A stretch of 64,000 bases of DNA from Leuctra nigra (Eukaryota > Arthropoda > Insecta > Plecoptera > Leuctridae), in the NCBI GenBank assembly GCA_934045905.1, contig OW203762.1, positions 50,989,411 through 51,053,410 of the forward strand, given 5' to 3'. Of this stretch, positions 15,354 to 28,399 are shown one piece after another. The position numbers were made by a program, and so were the translations under genes. Positions within the stretch are counted from its first letter, which is position 1, and each line of letters opens with the position of its first letter. The notes below the pieces were generated by a model that was not told the DNA's origin, did no database searches, and was given only the letters and a program-made list of their open reading frames with translations.

Positions 15354-15972
15354 ATACATTCCTGGATGTTGTGGTTCTCCGTAGTCCTACAAGTACTCAA
15401 GGAATCAGTACTCAATCAGTACGTAGTACTCAAGGAATCAGGATTGCCTGGGATAATTTGGTCCGTGTGCGCATTTATAGCGATCATCAAGAGGTGCAAC
15501 ACATAAACCAATATTAAAAATTAAAAACTTTGAAGTTCCCTCGCACACAGAAAACATAAAACTGCAACTTGAAAGCATCACACAATCCAATGTACTTGGT
15601 AAATCAACTATACGTTTCAACTTAGAATCAACAATGAACCAATACAATGGACTGTGCATTTTACTTTTCGAGAAATTAATTTTGACAGAGCTGTCAAAAC
15701 ACTAATTTTATGCATTTCAGCCAAAGCATTTCATACCGATTTGTCTGCAAATGCCTAAAATATAGTGTTCATTTTGATGACCTTTGCAAAATGTTAACCT
15801 GATCGGGACATGTTGACTGTTCAACCAATCGTACTCGACACTTTTCACTGTCAACCAATTAGAGGATTTTGTTTAAAAATTTACGGCAAACCAGACACGT
15901 ATATGTACTTAAAAAAGTACATTTTGATCAAAGAACGATCAGTGGCCAGAACAAAATGCGATGTTAGAAAAA

Positions 15973-16055
15973 CAGTGGCAAGGCAAAAAACTTCAGGGGG
16001 GAGGGGGGGGGGGGGGGGCTGCCTCTCCCCACTGCCACCCGTAGCGCCGCCACTG
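15973..16055 (-). mobile_element. Short hAT-like element
   Basis: Starts CAGTGGCAAG and ends with the reverse complement of CAGTGGCGGCGCTACGGG, with a G-rich core (G-run 16003-16018). An exact 8-bp duplication is not visible, only GAAA on both sides, so assignment rests on the ends. Confidence 0.35.
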
Positions 16056-16652
16056 GAAACGGTGGGACTTATACTCACCATGCACCCGGAAAAAGCAAAC
16101 AAGTAGAGATTCGAGCCAATAAGAGTAAAATGATGAGTAATGTCGCATAATAATTAATCCAAGCACACTCATAAGAAGATTATTGCCCTCTGCTGAGCAT
16201 CCTGTACTCCATTCATTACGTGCACTTTGAACATATATATTCCAAGTAAAGTTTTTTTGATACATGAATAATTAATTGAAAATCTCTCATTTTGAAACTC
16301 TCTTGAGTATATGAACGAAGTATTTTAATCCAGGATTAGCTAATTCCATTGTAGATAGTTATCCTATAGTTTCTGTGGGAACTTCTCCAGCTAGGACTTA
16401 ACGCTTAATCCTCATTCAGACTTGACTCTTGCCCCTCCAATACACTGCGCCAAACTTGCAGTCTAACAGAAAGTTGGTCGTTGAATGTCATTTGTTCATC
16501 GGATAAGATCTATAATTAATCATTAGTCATTAGTCCAGGCTCAATAGACAATTTCGGTTTCCATACGATGGAATGGTATAAAAGAGAATTTAAATGATTA
16601 ATTAAGGAGTTGCGTATAGAATTATTAACGTTTATAACACGAATGACTAGAG

Positions 16653-16917
16653 ACGGAGCAAGTTGGCTCAGGCAATAAAGCTCTGGACTTGCAATCCAGA
16701 GGTACCGGGTTCGAATCTGCGCTCGTCCTTCCAGACTGACATTATTACCTCAGTCGAGAGGCAATATATGTGAGGGTCCCTACTAACAGGCCACGACCGC
16801 CTACTTCCCACCGTCCGTCCTTACCGATTCATCCATAGTCATTCATCCGTAGTCATTCATCCGTAGTCAATTAGCATTTGTGCAGAGCAGTTCGCCGTTA
16901 AGCATCACTAAAAAAAA
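16653..16917 (+). mobile_element. tRNA-derived SINE, family S1, copy 1
   Basis: A tRNA-like head (GGAGCAAGTTGGCTCAGGC as A-box region, GGTTCGAATC as B box, anticodon-like loop CTTGCAA) is followed by a body with three 17-bp near repeats (CATCCGTAGTCATT) and a 3' end CGCCGTTAAGCATCACT plus A8. The acceptor stem does not pair cleanly, so it is not a functional tRNA gene. A sister copy lies at 51023-51204. Confidence 0.7.
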
Positions 16918-17904
16918 TGATGATTTTTATCCTACTATTTTCTGACTTTTACTCTAAAACTATGTTCAAAATCAAGATTCAAGATTTGTATTCATATAAT
17001 TACAAATAATAAACTATTTATTTTCATTCATCAATTTCTTTGACAAATTATATTTCAATGTAAAGTTCTTACAAATGTTGGCACAGTTCCTCTAGATCAC
17101 GTCATGTAGCCCACACATCGATACCGAAGATTATTGTACACGCAATTACATATCACTGAATGTACAAATGTACAGATGATTGTACTTGTTTTATTACGCT
17201 GTAGCGAGTGCAACTGAAAACAAGCTCATCGAAAGGTTGCCGGTCACTGAAGAATATTGACATGAATTTCATAGGTAAATGACCGACATAAAAAACGAAT
17301 TAAAATTTGAATCTGCGTTGAAATTTCGAGGCAACGAATTCCTTTTAAACGACTTTCTTCTCTGGCGTGTGATGTGTCAATCACTGGGCATTAATCTTCG
17401 CTTCACCTGTGCCTGATTATTCATGGAAACAATATCGCAATTGCCCTAGGTCAAAATAACCTCATAATATACTTCATCGGGCACAGAATCAATAGATAAC
17501 TGTTGGCAACCGGTTCCTGGACTTGCCACTCCGTACAAGCATGTTATTGTATGCGAGCAGGTATGCGATCAATTAATCAATGCGCACGCGCACATTATAC
17601 ACTCCATAAACACTGTTATTTCAACCTAATTTATACTTTTCATACGGGTGCCAAGCTGGAGTGGACACTCGAAAAGCGATGATTTTCAAATGGTGCTTGA
17701 TCATCTTTTAACAGCTGCTTATTGCGTACATGAATATGTAAACAGCTTCAATTAAAAAAATTGCGTGCTCTTTTCTGTTGTCAGTCATTTATTTCATAAT
17801 TACAAGTAAGTTTTATTTTACCGGTATCTCTCACGTACCTGGGCACTGAACTGCAAATCTTCCCAACATGGGATGTATAGTTGAGTGTGCAACTCGTCCC
17901 GTCC

Positions 17905-17934
17905 CACGTGTAGGCCACGTGCGAAGTGACGTCA
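17905..17934. promoter_or_regulatory. Tandem E-boxes plus full CRE
   Basis: Two perfect CACGTG sites (17905-17910, 17916-17921) five bases apart, followed six bases later by the palindromic TGACGTCA (17927-17934). Such spacing is typical of bHLH-PAS or bHLH-ZIP and CREB/ATF target sites. Function is inferred. Confidence 0.45.
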
Positions 17935-18783
17935 GAGATATTATGGTAGTCAAATAGATCCACTTATTGGACCCTTCGTGAGATCCAAAACACACAATGG
18001 TGCTTGGTGCAAGACAAATACCTGTTGCATGAAACGACACGACATCTAAAATATTTACAATTGCGCTAAAATAGTTTTTACATTTTATTTTCATTGTTTT
18101 GTGTGTATTTGAAGTTTAAATTACCGTTCCAAAAAAATTCAATATTTTGCTCTCAGCCTATATTTCAATATTTGTCTTCCATGAGATATATCAATTCACC
18201 ATTGCCATAAAGTAACCACCGTTACCTTAGAGGAATGTATAGCCAGCCTCTTCCACAAGATTATACAGGATTAGCATATTTATTATTTGTGTATAAATTT
18301 AATTTAGTTGTTAGAAAACAGAAGAATTCGTGAAAAATAAATACTTGTTTAAGTGACTGTTATTTAGGATTCGGTTGAGAAAAATAACATTCAAGATATC
18401 GTAATAATCTTCAACAGGTTGCTAATTTTATCGACAAGTAGTAAAAAGTTACATTCCTACGATAATAAATATGATCAAGTAAATCCTAAACGGATATTCC
18501 TTGTCGATTATTCGCTTTGTAACAGCAACATATTCTGATATGATGATACACATTATGAATTAATTATACACATATGCATTTTTAATTTGTACCTGTCTGA
18601 AAATATTCATATTCCAAATATACTCATTGTTTTGTATTATAATAAGCGACTTCCTTTCGTATCGAAAGTGAGTTCCTCGAGAATTCTTCATTTCATCAGA
18701 GTATTATTATAAATGACTGTTTCAACTCGCAGCCAGGATCTAGGTGAAACGGAAGGAGGAAATGCCGAGCACTAGCGGTAATT

Positions 18784-19360
18784 CGCGACTCTGTAGCGTC
18801 ATCATTCCACGTGGCCGACGCGCATCATTACTTGCGCATCATTGTACTTAGCACTCGCGACTCTGTAGCGTCATCATCACCACGTGGGCGACGCGCATCA
18901 TTACTTGCGCATCATTGTACTTAGCACTCGCGACTCTGTAGCGTCATCATCACCACGTGGCCGACGCGCATCATTACTTGCGCATCATTGTACTTAGCAC
19001 TCGCGACTCTGTAGCGTCATCATCACCACGTGGCCGACGCGCATCATTACTTGCGCATCATTGTACTTAGCACTCGCGACTCTGTAGCGTCATCATCACC
19101 ACGTGGCCGACGCGCATCATTACTTGCGCATCATTGTACTTAGCACTCGCGACTCTGTAGCGTCATCATCACCACGCGCATCATTACTTGCGCATCATTG
19201 TACTTAGCACTCGCGACTCTGTAGCGTCATCATCACCACGTGGCCGACGCGCAACATTACTTGCGCATCATTGTACTTAGCACTCGCGACTCTGTAGCGT
19301 CATCATCACCACGTGGCCGACGCGCATCATTACTTGCGCATCATTGTACTTAGCACTCGT
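18784..19360. repeat. 73-bp tandem satellite, 8 copies, each with an E-box
   Basis: Unit starts CGCGACTCTGTAGCGTCATC and ends TTGTACTTAGCACT. Unit starts at 18784, 18856, 18929, 19002, 19075, 19148, 19212 and 19285. Seven of eight copies contain CACGTGG; the copy starting at 19148 lacks a 9-bp piece that includes it. Copies are almost identical, so the array is young or homogenised. Confidence 0.9.
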
Positions 19361-19399
19361 GACTATCTCAACAGCTCGGGAGGTGTGCCGTTCGATTCA

Positions 19400-22300
19400 T
19401 GCCACGAAAGACAATGCCATTACTCGAGAATGCCGCGAGCCAGATTATCTCAAAACGAATAACTACCATCTGCTAAATGTCATTTTGTTTCAACATTATA
19501 GCGTCTTATTTATTAACAAATCGTGTAGGTTTTGATACTCTATTATTCATCTGAACTTTCGCAGCCAGGTTTGAGTTGGAAACGACATTTTCAATCCGAT
19601 TCTTCCTCATTTTCTCCCACCCTGTTGGCGCGAGACTGCTGATAACTATAAGTGGTGTGATGCGCGGTGTGATGTAAGGATGTTCTGTTTCCGTTTTTTT
19701 CTTGTGCGGTGCATCTGAAAGTATGTGACACAATGAACAAGTGTTACGGTTGCTTGGGGTCTGCGAAGTGTGAACGACACTACTTGAAAATAGTTGTAGT
19801 TATAGTTAGAAAGACGATATCGAAATGAGGTTACGTTATTTCCTGTTCATCAGATCTGAAAAATGACACAATTTTCACAATTTTGTTTTTAATATTGCCA
19901 GAAATGACCTAACAATTTAATATGTAATACATACTGCAATATATATTTGCATAAGAACAGCCCAGTTAGGTGATGAAATCAAACTCATTTTATGAATCTT
20001 CTGTGTATCCTGCACAAAGTAATTCGTGATTTTGATGAAGTGACACACATTTCTACATTTAGGTCATAGGAATTTAAATTAAAGTAGGTTTGTATTTTGA
20101 CAAATACGCTTAAACACATTTCTATGTTAGGTATTTACATATTCATATGAATATCTTTTTGTTGGTGACAGCAGTTATTTTGCTAGTGGGTCGTGATAGT
20201 TGTAGAAGTACAGAATTAATCACTCCAGGAAAATGGCGCCCACAGATTTCCTTTCATAGGCAATCACATTTCTTTCAAAAAGTATAATTTTTGTCAACAA
20301 ATTTGTTTGGGTAAATAGGCGACCTTAACCCAGAAGGCTATTGGGACACAACTCGACAAAGACATTCATATTAACATAACTTACTCATAATTTCTCGCAA
20401 TAATTTTAATGTGACAATTGCCTCGGCGCAAGGCCTCGCGACATGTACGTAGCGGTCACTAATGCGGCGTCCGAGGTGGAGGCGGAGGAGGAGGAGGAGG
20501 CCGTCACTTAGGACGAGGAGGATGGATTACACGCGTCGTGACGGCGCTGAACGTCCTCGACCTCCTTCAGGGCACGCCGTTCTGGTGGCGAAACACCCGC
20601 CTCGTACTTGAGTGTCAAACATACGCGGCGGCGGGATGCGAACTCGCTTCCTCAGCTCTGAACACATCCGGGAGAGTTCCGTATTGTTTTCACACTTGAG
20701 ACTTCATCTAACTCGACTGTCTCCTTGTGTTTACAATGCTGTGTTCTCATTATCATATTCCAATGTTAACACTTAGCGAGATACTTCATGCAGGACATCA
20801 CTTTTAAACGAAACTTACACAAAGCGCATAGAAGCACTCACTTCTAAGCACAACGGCATTTTTTTAGAGAATAGACAATATTTAGTATTTGTATTCATAG
20901 TCTTCTTATTGTTAAGGAAATCAACCTGTTCTCTTTTCTAAAAATAGCATTTTGTTATGATTTGCTGCAAGTCAGCTAGTGGTTCTACAAAACAACGCCC
21001 TCGTCAGTGATTCTTCCGAGAACGCCAGAACAAAACAAGCCAGTAACTGAACAAATTCAAAACATATCAATAATTTTTCAAATCAAAACAAATTTTATTT
21101 AAGAAAATGGATAATCTTATAAATAGGGTTCGCTAGGACCCTAAATAGGAAAAATCCTAAAATTCCTAATAGGAATCCTAAATAGGATTCCTCTTTGATA
21201 AAATAGCTTGTGTTATAGGCACCGAGAGTTCGCCACGAGTGAGAGAAATTAGCAACTTTTGTGGGAAGATCGTCAACTGTTTTATTTCTCATTGGCTGTG
21301 ACCTAGCAACCGATCAGATGTCAACAAATGTACTCAAAATATTTCGGAATCAAACTAAGTCGCGCAAATTAATATTGTGATCAGATTCAGTGAAATTGTG
21401 AACACTTTATTATTAATATTTTGTAGGCGAATAAACATTAGATAAACATGTGTAAATTTTAAGAATTGATAATGCGTAATATGTGCAGCAACATAACATA
21501 TAACTGCAGCGACTTGGACGCCTTGCCAAAAGGTAAGCTTCCTTCCCACAGATTAGGTGGCTCTGTCTGTACTTTTTACAGTGCCATCTGTTGTCTAAAC
21601 ACGCTGCCTATAAGTTGTGAAAAATGTTCCATATATTTTGAATTCTCCCACATCGCGCTGCACTTGTTTAGTCACGGCATTCTGGGTAGAATGCAGAGGG
21701 CGGTGTTTTGCAGAACCACTTGCTGATCATCTTCTGATCAATCCTCGTGGGTAGGAGAATGCCATTCACTGTTGCTAATCTGATCAACTCATTGCGGCAA
21801 TACTGTACAAGATGACAATATAAGACTTGCATGCAAACGAATAGCAGTTTCGTGTCAAGGCATTTCTCGTTCGTTCCTTCGTTCCTTCGGAGTCTCGTCT
21901 TCATTTTTATTGTTACTAAACAATTCGCAATAAAAATGGTTGGCTGCAGTGTTGCAATTCCCGTCGCGCACTAATGCCGATGTGACGCTCTCACTCCAAC
22001 CAAGAAATTATTCGATCAGTTTGAGATTGTAAATATGACATCTAGGGTCACTTCGGTACCGAATTCACTTCAGTTGATTGTAAAAGTGTTGTAAAATGTT
22101 AGGATCATGGTCGAGCTGTATTACATCTTTGTTGCTGGACACTTTCTCACACATGCCAATCAACATATCTGCTCTTCTGTAATTGCGTGTATTTACTTCT
22201 GATTTCTATATAATTACAGAAGATTATTACCTGCCATCTTCCATCGTAATATTATCTGTGTAATATTATTACTGGACAATGTAGAGCTGCACTTCTTGCA

Positions 22301-25300
22301 TACATACGTGCAGAATAAGCAAAGCAGTACGTGCTCTTTTCATGCATTGATTACTTTTGTGCTTTTGTAATATCAATTATTATGTCTGTTCGCCAGTCTC
22401 AACTCTCTGCTCTCTTTACATACAATTTTTCAATTATAACATTACAATTTTCAATATTACCATTATGGTACAAAAGTGCTGAAAAAGTTACTGTTCTAGT
22501 TTACTTCTACGCTTTTTGGGGGTGGAAATCTACCCTATTCAATTTGCTTCAATTTGATTTTTTTCAATTCTACCTAATGATATTCCGCATTCAAATAAGA
22601 TTAAGAGCCATGACTAGGCGTGAAACAAATCAGTGTGTATGACGTGGTCATGAAGACGTGACTGTGACTTGGTAGGTAATTACGCATCGCTATTTCAGCT
22701 TGTTACACAGTGCTGTTTGCATTCGAGAATCCCCCAGACGGAAATATGCGGAAGATAATATCCAAGTCATAAAATCAATATTAGGTAGCGCAGTAAATAC
22801 TTCGCTTTGCTGAACATGTTTTTTGCTGTGATTGGCACGTACAGTGTAAATAAACAAGGCGCAAATGTCAAATAATCCGAGTTTAAAATAACAATTAGGT
22901 AAAATGTATTCACGTGTCCCAGAGGATCTGAGCTGTCGGTATTGTAGTTGTGAATATATGGCATAGCGTGCCCGGCAACTCTTGTAGACTGGGCTAATGT
23001 TATCTAGGTCAGTGATGCATGTTGTCCGATCGTTCCTCGGTGTCCGCTCTGCTTCAGTACTCTCTGCGCTTGTTTAGGTGGCTGTTTCTGTGAAAACACT
23101 CTCTGCACCTGTAGTGTTTCAATCTTAAACGGTCCTAAGCGATGTTAATTAATATGTGTGTAGTAGTTGCAAGCTATTTCATTACGAATACAACGTAGCT
23201 GTTACACAAGTTTTTATTGTTAATTCGAACATTGCAAGTGACCTCACTAAAAATGTTAGAAAATAGTATTACATTTTTATATAAAAGATTTTGAAATTGG
23301 TAGAACTGGGGGAGGTCGTTTAATACAATGCTCAAGATATTTCAAATCCAGATGTAGGTGAATTGTTATGAATTGTAACTAATTTATGATTACTGATGAA
23401 ACTCTGTCTTCATTTTAACTTCGAGCGAGCGATCTAAGTAACTGGATGCTGTTGGTTGATTGCCAATTATTTAGTCTTAAAGCGTCTGGGATTGCCAAAT
23501 TAATTTGATAATATGAAATGAGAAAATTAGCAGATATACTTTACAAATTGACATTTCTCAGCGAGAAAGCTGCTTAAACGATGTGGTTACCCCAAGACTG
23601 CTTGTGAATTTGATCCAGCGGTTTTGCTGAAACCACAGTGGTAGTGATTTGGTTAGTTTCTAGATTGCCGTGACGAAATGGTGGTGCAATACTCACACGT
23701 TTTAAAATATTATTCAAATACAAAAACAAGCATATTTTCATGTCTTACAATCAACACTCAGGAGCAAATTGCAAGACATTCCGAGCTTGGAATGTCACAG
23801 CTAGCGCTTTTCAGTTCCAACTTTCATTTTGGGCCTGAAGCATGGCATTACTTACATTATTAATTATAGCTATTATTATATAATATTCGTATTGATCATC
23901 GTTTGGTGGACCTTTCACTGTAACAATGGCACTGAGTGGTCCGGGCCGGACTGCTGGCCGGCTGGGGGTCAGGGGTTACGCCATGCCGCGTGGCCACTGG
24001 ACCACAGAGATATTGACACGCCCAAAAATACAACAACAATTATCTATTGTACAACATTTTCTGCGGACAATTATACATTTTTGTGTGTGGCCCATTTAAT
24101 TAGAGTTAAACGCATCGAGCCGTGCCGATTTGTGTTACGACATTATTATCTGGTTATTGAAAACTTGCAAACGTCACGATTTCATATTTTAGAACTCCGT
24201 AGTAAACAATCTAGTTACATTTACAAAAGCTACTCAAATGTGTGCAATCATTTTCATAATACTTCAATATGGTGTTAAAAATGTTAATATTGCTTTAACT
24301 AGTCATACGACGTATTAAAAAGTATGTTAAGAAAATAATTAAACAATGGTATGTTTTTACATGGGTAAAAATTCTTTCAACACAAAAGAAGATAGAGATG
24401 ATTACTAAACGAAGCCTCACATCATTAATGTTATTATTTTTAAACATGTAGACGGAACAAAACGCGGAAGTGATCAAGTCATCGGCATGGACCCAGATTA
24501 TTCCAGTCATTCAATTGTAACAATTAACAAACAGATATTATTTATAGGTAACGCCCTTAAAAGGCATTTCTCCTGTTCTTTCTGATGGCGGAAATATGAG
24601 ACAGTTAGAAAACGGATCGCATTCAATACATAGAATTATAATTACTCAGTGATCTGCGGTTCGATCGGCATTCGTAATCGATCGATCACTCGGAGTGTCA
24701 CGTCACGTGATTGTCGAGTGAAATGCAAGAACTTGGCTCGAGATCGACTCTGCCACAATCCCATGCATCAGTGATCGCCCCCCAAATTCAAGGTTTCTCC
24801 TCGCATAAATAAAAAATTCCGTGCACATTGTTGAAAGGTCTAACGTAATGGCGTCTCCAATGCAATTGTTGACCTAATCTCACACATTGCTCGAGTCGTG
24901 TCTGGAATAACAAGCCATAAAGGGGGTGAGCACTCATCTGTAACGTGTGGGCCAAGGTGACAGAAATAAGTTACTCTTGCCCTCTTTTCCCTCCGACACC
25001 CCGGGTACTTGGCCGCAGATATCCGATATTCTCTCAAGTCGTGCAGTTTCGCTGCTGATTAGAGGTCGAAAGTGTTCTTATTGCACGCGGACTGGATGTA
25101 GGGCTGATGCAGACAATATCTCGGTGTCCTCTTTCTGATCACTGATCATGATTTTCATCTCAAGCCGAACAAAGCCGATTGTCTAGAAGCTTGAAGACTG
25201 AATCGAGCTGAATGGAATGTCATTGTCGCTCAGCACGTGACTGGGCATTTAAATACTCATGCATTGTTACTTTCGAGTTCAATAGCTTTGGCAAAACTCA

Positions 25301-27700
25301 TCAGTGTCAATTATTACATCATTACTTATTTGATATTAAAATCTTACCTTGCCTTCAATACATTTCAACATTTGACATTCGTTAAAATTTTGATGGTAGA
25401 TAAAGAAACCTTCTTTCACATTCAAAGATTCTGTCCCTTTATAAATATAGTACCTAATACGACCACTTCTACCACGAGAGAAGAGTAATTTAATCGCCAT
25501 AAATGCCAATTCCTCGGAAGATTTGAACTTTTTAAAGCTTTTCACTTGTTAAAAGTCCACTTAGAAGCAAAAATCACAGCCATTCAGGTTTACTTGACTT
25601 CGATATGGACTTTGACAACTTAAAGCTGTAGAACGCACGAATCCTCCAAGAAATTGAGCCCATTTCTGCTCGTGAACACGATAGTATTTCCACCCGTCAT
25701 TGTCGCCGTGGTGGAGGTGCCGGCTTTTGCCCACCGGCTCAGCATGGCTTTGTAGCAGGGTCAATGGGATGCTTAAGTGCCAGATTACAAGGTGAACAAA
25801 CAATTTCACTAATAGCCAGATTCTATTATAGAACACTTGGATAGCGGATGTTATGATACACATTTTAGCATTCAGAAAACGTAGAGGTAGCAATTATACG
25901 AACATGGAGTTTCTTCATTCACTGTCAACTACTTATTTAGAAAGAAGTTATACTCAGATGTGTTTATCTTTTATGTGTCTTGATGAAAGTATGACAATAG
26001 AAATTGTAAATATTGAAAAATTATACCATGAAAAGTTTATTTTGATAGGTTTACGACCCTGTTTTATACTCGTAACCTAACCCCACTGTAATTATATGTT
26101 TTATGGCAATTGATTGACGACAGAACGTATCGAAAGTTACTGAACAAATGAGCAGACTTTTATTTTCACATTCCATCCTAATGTCAGTCCTAAAGGTAAA
26201 AATTGATTTTAACGAGGATATAATAAGTTTTGTTATTGCAGTACGTGTACCAATAAACTGATCTACAATCGATGATTATCTCAAATGCAATTCGAGATTT
26301 TACAATTATCCAATTGTGAAATTAAACCTACTTACTAACAAAAAAAAAACATAATTTCATAATTTCCCTTGGGATCATTGTGCAGAATTTTGTAAGTTCT
26401 TACTTAATTATAACAAAATGAGCCAGTCACTAAAAAAAGTTATCGGTAATTTAAAATCTGATAAGCGTGTCAAGCTTTATTAAAATGCAATCGTCAAAAC
26501 GGGTCACGAAATGTTCATCGATGCTGTTATTGTGAGGCAGGGAGCGCTCGGAAGGAAACGCTCGTCAGCAACATACACTCAATTCTGGAAATATCTCTAG
26601 AAAGTAAAATAGTTAATGGATCTCCAAGGCTACTTTAACATAATGTAATAAATCATTCTCCTCACCTAGCTTTGTAACAATAAGTCGGTGTCAATAGGAG
26701 CGCAGTTTCAAATCATTACACTGACATTGTGACAAATGACAACTCAAATGCCCGGCCACAAGATTGATGTCAAAATATAATATGTCAAAGAGTGAAAAAA
26801 GCTAATTTAAATCTGAATTATGAAAGGCGAGAATTTCTAGATCGATGTTGCACTTTAGATGGACCAAGGTTTGAACCCACGTCCGCCATCATCAATCCTA
26901 ATCATTATGATAATAGTATCTATAAACAAATTACTACTTTACTGATTTTCATTTTGCAATGACTAATGGAAAGAGCCGTACATAATTGAAACACCCTAAT
27001 TTGAATTTATGTCACAACTTATTTTTCTACATCTTTGCACAAAAAAGGCATTCCGTCCGGCCGACTGATCGTGTCCCCTGCCCAAGATGGTCACGTGACC
27101 GCTGCATTGTTATTGTTATTGTTGTACCTGTGGCTACTTTCTACTACAAGATTGAGCGCGCAGGAGAGGGCAAGGCCGCGATGACCGCTGCACGGGTCAA
27201 AGTTCGGACCGTGAGGAATGCGATCTGGTCAGTTGGCCAATCGTGTAACAACTAACCTGGGATTCATATCTGTGTTAAGGTGGCCACAATCATTCCGTGG
27301 TCCTTTGCCATCTAATCGCCACTTTTAGTTTCGCGTGCATCAAAACGAAAGTTATCCATCATTTCTCTGTAATCACTTATCCAATAGCGATAATTAAATA
27401 TCGCAAGAAACATTCTACTGGACAAATTCTAGTGATAAATAACTTTTTAAGAGAAATTCAACCCTCGGGGTATGTTTCATGACACGACCTTACGTCTTAT
27501 AGAATCGTGGGAGCTGCACCGTGTTACTCGTCTAAATTGATTAGTTTACTGTGGCATAATACTTTGTATTGCCTTACGCTTATTATCGACATACGCTGGG
27601 GTGTAAAAGTCAGGGTCAAAACAATCTTAGAATCGAGTACCTATTTTATTGTTTCTTCATGTAAAAGCATATAATTATAATGCTTATGAAATCAAGAGGT
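19400..27700. other. Long gene-poor stretch
   Basis: About 8 kb of AT-rich sequence in which no ORF resembles a known protein. Notable points are the GC-rich patch listed separately and a short palindromic ATCCTAAATAGG repeat near 21135-21195. May be intron or 5' flank of the gene at 31 kb. Confidence 0.4.
20430..20690. promoter_or_regulatory. CpG-rich patch
   Basis: GC- and CpG-rich island in AT-rich surroundings with a GGAGGA run. No convincing ORF. Could be a promoter or conserved regulatory block. Confidence 0.2.
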
Positions 27701-27732
27701 TAATAGAGGTAAACGGCGCACGTATCTAGCGT

Positions 27733-28345
27733 CGAGTCACCTGCTCGTGGCATCTCATAATCGTGGCGTCGCCTGTTCTTGGCGTCGCCAGCTCATGGCG
27801 TCGCCTGCTCAGTGACGTCGCCTGCTCGTGACGTCGCCTGCTCGTGGCATCTCATAATCATGGCGTCGCCTGCTCGTGGCGTCGCCTGCTCATGGCGTCG
27901 CCTGCTAATGGCGTCGCCTGCTCGTGGCGTCGCCTGCTCGTGACGTCGCCTGATCTTGGCGTCGCCTGCTCAGTGACGTCGCCTGCTCGTGGCGTCGCTT
28001 GCTCGTGACGTCGCCTGCTTGTGGCGTCGCCTGATCTTGGCGTCGCCTGCTCGTGGCGTCGCCTGCTCGTGGCGTCGCCTGCTCGTGGCGTCGCCTGCTC
28101 ATGGCGTCGCCTGCTCAGTGGCGTCGCCTGCTCAGTGGCGTCGCCTGCTCAGTGACGTCGCCTGCTCGTGACGTCGGCTGCTCGTGGCGTCGCCTACTTG
28201 TGACGTCGCCTGCTCAGTGACGTCGCCTGATCTTGGCGTCGCCTGCTCGTGGCGTCGCCTGCTCATGGCGTCGCCTGCTCAGTGGCGTCGCCTGCTCAAT
28301 GACGTCGCCTGCTCGTGACGTCGGCTGCTCAGTGACGTCGGCTCC
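27733..28345. repeat. 15/16-bp CpG-rich minisatellite
   Basis: About forty copies of units like GGCGTCGCCTGCTCGT and GACGTCGCCTGCTCAGT. Alternating GGCGTC and GACGTC variants and one-base length differences break any long reading frame. Open frames on both strands are by-products of the repeat. Confidence 0.9.
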
Positions 28346-28399
28346 AAGAAGCTACGCCCTATTGCAGCGCGCGAGCAGGACCTATATCAACAAGTAGAC

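Noticed and set aside
16653..16725. tRNA-Ala(TGC)-like gene
   Set aside because: Anticodon arm and B box are good, but the acceptor stem does not pair and the sequence continues into a SINE body with a sister copy at 51 kb.
23829..24278. 149-codon plus-strand ORF
   Set aside because: Composition is that of translated AT-rich non-coding DNA; no splice context or known motif.
27733..28345. CRISPR-like array
   Set aside because: Units are contiguous 15/16-mers without spacers, in a eukaryotic genome.
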